A stretch of 7,081 nt of DNA from Candidatus Uhrbacteria bacterium (GTDB lineage: Bacteria; Patescibacteriota; Patescibacteriia; UBA9934; GWF2-40-263), in NCBI GenBank assembly GCA_018700535.1, contig JABITQ010000091.1, positions 1-7,081 of the forward strand, given 5' to 3'. Shown here one piece after another: positions 4,236 through 7,081 of the stretch. The translations under genes were made by a program, and so were the position numbers. How positions within the stretch are numbered: the stretch's first letter is position 1; the number at the start of each line of letters is the position of its first letter. The notes beneath the pieces were generated by a model. The model made no database searches and was not told the origin of the DNA. It worked only from the letters and a program-made list of their open reading frames with translations.

Positions 4236-6923
4236 ATGAGCAAACTATTGAAAGTCCTTTTTGGGGACCCAAACAAAAAGATGTTGGCGGATTTTGCAAA
4301 GGAAGTTGCAAAGATCAATGCGCTTGAGCCTTCGATGGAAAAACTTTCTGACGATGAGTTGAAAGCGATGACAGTCGAGTTTAGAGATCGTCTTGAAAAA
4401 GGAGCGTCTGTAGATGATTTTGTGTACGAAGCATTTGCTGTTGTGCGCGAGGCGGCTAAGCGAACGCTTGGTCAACGTCATTATGATGTTCAGTTGATCG
4501 GTGGACTTGCAATGCATCGCGGACAGATTGCTGAGATGCGTACTGGTGAGGGTAAGACTCTTACTTCGACACTCGCGTTGTACACCAACGCGCTTGGAGG
4601 AAAGGGGTGTCACTTGGTAACAGTTAACGATTATCTCGCAACGCGTGACGCAATTTGGATGGGAGATATTTTTGCATTCCTCGGGATGTCTGTTGGTGTC
4701 ATCCAGCAAATGCAGGCGTACGTTGTTGATGCTTCTCAAGAGAATAATTTGCGCGACGTAACACGTAAGGAGGCTTACGCAGCGGATATCACTTACGGAA
4801 CAAACAACCAGTTTGGTTTTGATTATCTGCGCGACAACATGGCACCCGTTTTTGATCGCACCGTAATGGGCGATCTTAATTTTGCCATCATCGACGAGAT
4901 CGACTCTATTTTGATCGACGAGGCTCGCACACCACTTATCATCTCAGCACCTGCAGAAAAGTCTAACGACTTGTACGTACGTTTTGCGCACATTGCGTCA
5001 GGGCTCAAAGAGCATTCGCATTACAACGTCGACGAAAAGATGCGTAGCTCTGCGCTTACAGACGAGGGGATCGAGCACATTGAACGCTCACTTGGAATCG
5101 ACAATTTGTACGCGATGGAACAGGGGACATACCAACGTTACGCAGACACCGCTCTCCGCGCACGTGCAAACTATCAAAAGGATATTCACTACGTTGTTAA
5201 AGACAACACCGTCATGATCGTCGATGAGTTTACAGGGCGACTCATGCCAGGCCGCCGATTCTCAGAAGGGATCCACCAAGCCATCGAGGCTAAGGAGGGT
5301 GTAGAGATTAAGCGAGAGAGTCAGACGCTCGCAACAATTACATTTCAAAACTTGTTCCGCATGTATACCAAGCTTGCCGGGATGACAGGTACAGCCGCAA
5401 CAGAGGCAGAGGAGTTTGGAAAAATCTATGGTCTTGATGTCGTGGAGATTCCAACCAACCGTCCTATTGCGCGTCTCGACCACGGAGATCGAATTTACAA
5501 AACAGAAGTTGGAAAGTTCCAGGCACTCGCTCGGGATGTGCGTGCACTCCAAGAGACTGGTCAGCCGGTGTTGGTTGGTACCGCATCTGTCGAGAAAAAC
5601 GAGATGGTGCACGCGTTGTTTACGAAGGCTGGAATCCAGCATGAGGTATTGAATGCAAAAAACCACTCACGTGAGGCGGAGATTATTGCGTTGGCTGGAA
5701 CAGTCGGTGCTGTTACTGTTGCAACCAACATGGCTGGTCGTGGAGTGGACATCAAGCTTGGTGGTCCAGAGGCGACAAAAGAAGGTGAGCAACAGGTGAA
5801 AGACCTCGGTGGATTGTTTGTGCTTGGTACAGAGCGTCATGACTCTCGTCGTATCGACAACCAGTTGCGTGGACGCTCAGGGCGACAAGGAGACCCAGGG
5901 ACCACACAGTTCTACCTTTCAATGGAAGACGGCTTGATGCGTATCTTTGGATCTGATCGTGCAAAGGGAATGATGGACAAGCTTGGTATCCCAGATGACA
6001 TGCCGATTGAGAACAAGATGATTACCGGATCAATCGCAAAGGCACAGACACGTGTTGAGGGACATCACTTTGACTCCCGAAAACACCTATTGGAATACGA
6101 TGACGTTTTGAACAAGCATAGAGAGGTTGTGTACACCAGACGTTATCAAGTCCTCGAGACATTCGATGGCGCACCAGAGGCTTTGAAAGAGCGTGTACTC
6201 GATGTTGTTGAGGGAGAGGTCGAGCAGGTCGTGTTGTTTCACACAGCCGGCGTGACAGATGGCCCTAACCAGGACAAAAAGTCTGGGCAGTGGAATGTAA
6301 AAGAGATTGTTGAAACCGTTGCGACGATTACACCATTGACTGACGAGCAAACAACATCGCTCATGGCACTTGGTCTTGAAGCCGCAGACGATAATGAAGA
6401 CTTAGCAAAAGGACGTACAAAAATCATCGAACGCATCATGGGGATTGTGCGCGAGCGCTACGACTCACTCGGCGAAATGTTTGAGGAAGATGCCGACATG
6501 CACAACGTTGAGCGCGGAGTCATCCTCCGCTCAATCGACATGCTTTGGATCGACCACCTTGCAGCCATGCGAGCACTCCGCACAGGAATCGGTTTGCGCG
6601 GCTATGGTCAGCGAGACCCACTGATCGAGTACAAGCGCGAGGGATACGGTTTGTTCCAGCACCTCCTCGGGTCTATCAACCACGAAATCACCTATACATT
6701 CTTTAAGTACGCAAAACACGCAGTGGACATCAAGGTTCAAAAGGAGCTTGGTTCATCACTCTTGAATCGTGCGGGTGTGGTGTTGAGTGGTGCAAAGAAG
6801 ACAATGGGTAGTGAGGCTGCAAAACCTGCGCCAGTAAAAAATGAGCAGGGGGAGAAAGTTGGGCGTAATGATGCGTGCCCTTGTGGGAGTGGGAAAAAGT
6901 ATAAGAAATGTCACGGGGCGTAA
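4236..6923 (+). CDS. secA: Preprotein translocase ATPase SecA
   Basis: SecA is the cytosolic and membrane-peripheral ATPase that drives unfolded preproteins through SecYEG. The 895-aa length matches the family (E. coli 901). Domains in order: NBD1 with Walker A MRTGEGKT (101-108) and Walker B DEID (220-223); the preprotein cross-linking region, roughly 231-375, ending in a segment that contains DEFTGR (330-335); NBD2 with TNMAGRG (497-503) and QLRGRSGRQGDPG (543-555), the arginine-finger helicase motif; the scaffold region with LEYDDVLNKHR near 619-629; the two-helix finger around 763-810; and a C-terminal SEC-C zinc site with Cys881, Cys883, Cys892 and His893, which in other bacteria binds SecB or ribosomes. 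The ATG at 4236 gives the family N-terminus (MSKLLKVLFGDPNKK). An in-frame ATG at 4083 would add 51 residues running through the promoter and into the divergent gene, so it is rejected. A strong terminator follows, so secA is probably monocistronic. Confidence 0.98.
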   Translation: MSKLLKVLFGDPNKKMLADFAKEVAKINALEPSMEKLSDDELKAMTVEFRDRLEKGASVDDFVYEAFAVVREAAKRTLGQRHYDVQLIGGLAMHRGQIAEMRTGEGKTLTSTLALYTNALGGKGCHLVTVNDYLATRDAIWMGDIFAFLGMSVGVIQQMQAYVVDASQENNLRDVTRKEAYAADITYGTNNQFGFDYLRDNMAPVFDRTVMGDLNFAIIDEIDSILIDEARTPLIISAPAEKSNDLYVRFAHIASGLKEHSHYNVDEKMRSSALTDEGIEHIERSLGIDNLYAMEQGTYQRYADTALRARANYQKDIHYVVKDNTVMIVDEFTGRLMPGRRFSEGIHQAIEAKEGVEIKRESQTLATITFQNLFRMYTKLAGMTGTAATEAEEFGKIYGLDVVEIPTNRPIARLDHGDRIYKTEVGKFQALARDVRALQETGQPVLVGTASVEKNEMVHALFTKAGIQHEVLNAKNHSREAEIIALAGTVGAVTVATNMAGRGVDIKLGGPEATKEGEQQVKDLGGLFVLGTERHDSRRIDNQLRGRSGRQGDPGTTQFYLSMEDGLMRIFGSDRAKGMMDKLGIPDDMPIENKMITGSIAKAQTRVEGHHFDSRKHLLEYDDVLNKHREVVYTRRYQVLETFDGAPEALKERVLDVVEGEVEQVVLFHTAGVTDGPNQDKKSGQWNVKEIVETVATITPLTDEQTTSLMALGLEAADDNEDLAKGRTKIIERIMGIVRERYDSLGEMFEEDADMHNVERGVILRSIDMLWIDHLAAMRALRTGIGLRGYGQRDPLIEYKREGYGLFQHLLGSINHEITYTFFKYAKHAVDIKVQKELGSSLLNRAGVVLSGAKKTMGSEAAKPAPVKNEQGEKVGRNDACPCGSGKKYKKCHGA

Positions 6924-6939
6924 AATTTGATCAAGATTG

Positions 6940-6972
6940 AAAGTCCGAGTTTGTATAAACTCGGACTTTTTT
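6940..6972 (+). terminator. Intrinsic terminator of secA
   Basis: The arms AAAGTCCGAGTTT (6940-6952) and AAACTCGGACTTT (6957-6969) pair over 13 bp around the loop GTAT, followed by TTTTTT (6967-6972). It lies 16 nt after the secA stop codon. Confidence 0.95.
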
Positions 6973-6998
6973 GTTTCAAAACAAAAAGATGCTGACTC

Positions 6999-7028
6999 TT
7001 GGTCAAATTAATAAATCAGATATACAAT
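6999..7028 (+). promoter_or_regulatory. Possible promoter for a gene leaving the window
   Basis: TTGGTC (6999-7004) and TACAAT (7023-7028) are spaced by 18 bp in the AT-rich tract after the secA terminator. A start near 7035 would leave a leader of about 36 nt before the ATG at 7071. The -35 is weak. Confidence 0.35.
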
Positions 7029-7070
7029 GATGACAAGAGCTGTATCAAATAAGTGACGATCGGACCCTAT

Positions 7071-7081
7071 ATGAAACCAAA
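7071..7081 (+). CDS. Possible first codons of a downstream gene, cut by the window edge
   Basis: ATG AAA CCA opens at 7071 and runs off the end of the window. Support is only its position after a terminator and a possible promoter; no Shine-Dalgarno site is clear, though this is also true of the other + strand genes. Nothing can be said about the product. Confidence 0.25.

Noticed and set aside
7027..7056. Short open frame ATG ATG ACA ... TGA after the secA terminator
   Set aside because: Nine codons, no SD site, and it overlaps the likely -10 region; no evidence of coding.

Overview
The window holds four conserved housekeeping genes on the + strand and two unrecognised membrane-protein genes on the - strand. 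Gene density, short spacers, a small ribosome-hibernation factor, a murC-murB pair and no Shine-Dalgarno site ahead of the + strand genes fit a compact, peptidoglycan-making bacterium. A Candidate Phyla Radiation lineage such as Parcubacteria is my best guess, from the look of MurC, MurB and SecA; this is inference, not proof.

Layout. 1-996: the 3' part of murC, entering the window inside its ATP-binding loop. 1046-2008: murB, preceded by a 21-bp palindrome. 2051-2398: short-form hpf (raiA), closed by a strong intrinsic terminator at 2406-2434. These three are probably one transcription unit: two steps of cytoplasmic peptidoglycan precursor synthesis plus a ribosome-dimerising factor. 2453-4184: an inverted block of two transcription units. 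Each has a membrane protein of unknown function (3 and 2 predicted transmembrane helices), the same 23-bp upstream block containing TTGACA, the same AGGAG-5 nt-ATG start and the same 24-nt terminator hairpin. 4236-6923: complete secA (895 aa), divergent from the second unit, with a promoter so close to the start codon that the mRNA may be leaderless, and a strong terminator at 6940-6972. 6973-7081: a possible promoter and perhaps the first codons of a further gene.

The least ordinary part is 2453-4184. Two proteins with no visible similarity sit in near-identical regulatory frames and separate hpf from secA, which are neighbours in many bacteria. This looks like two consecutive cassettes with a shared promoter and terminator design, inserted or duplicated at the hpf-secA junction. 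I do not recognise either protein and assign no function.
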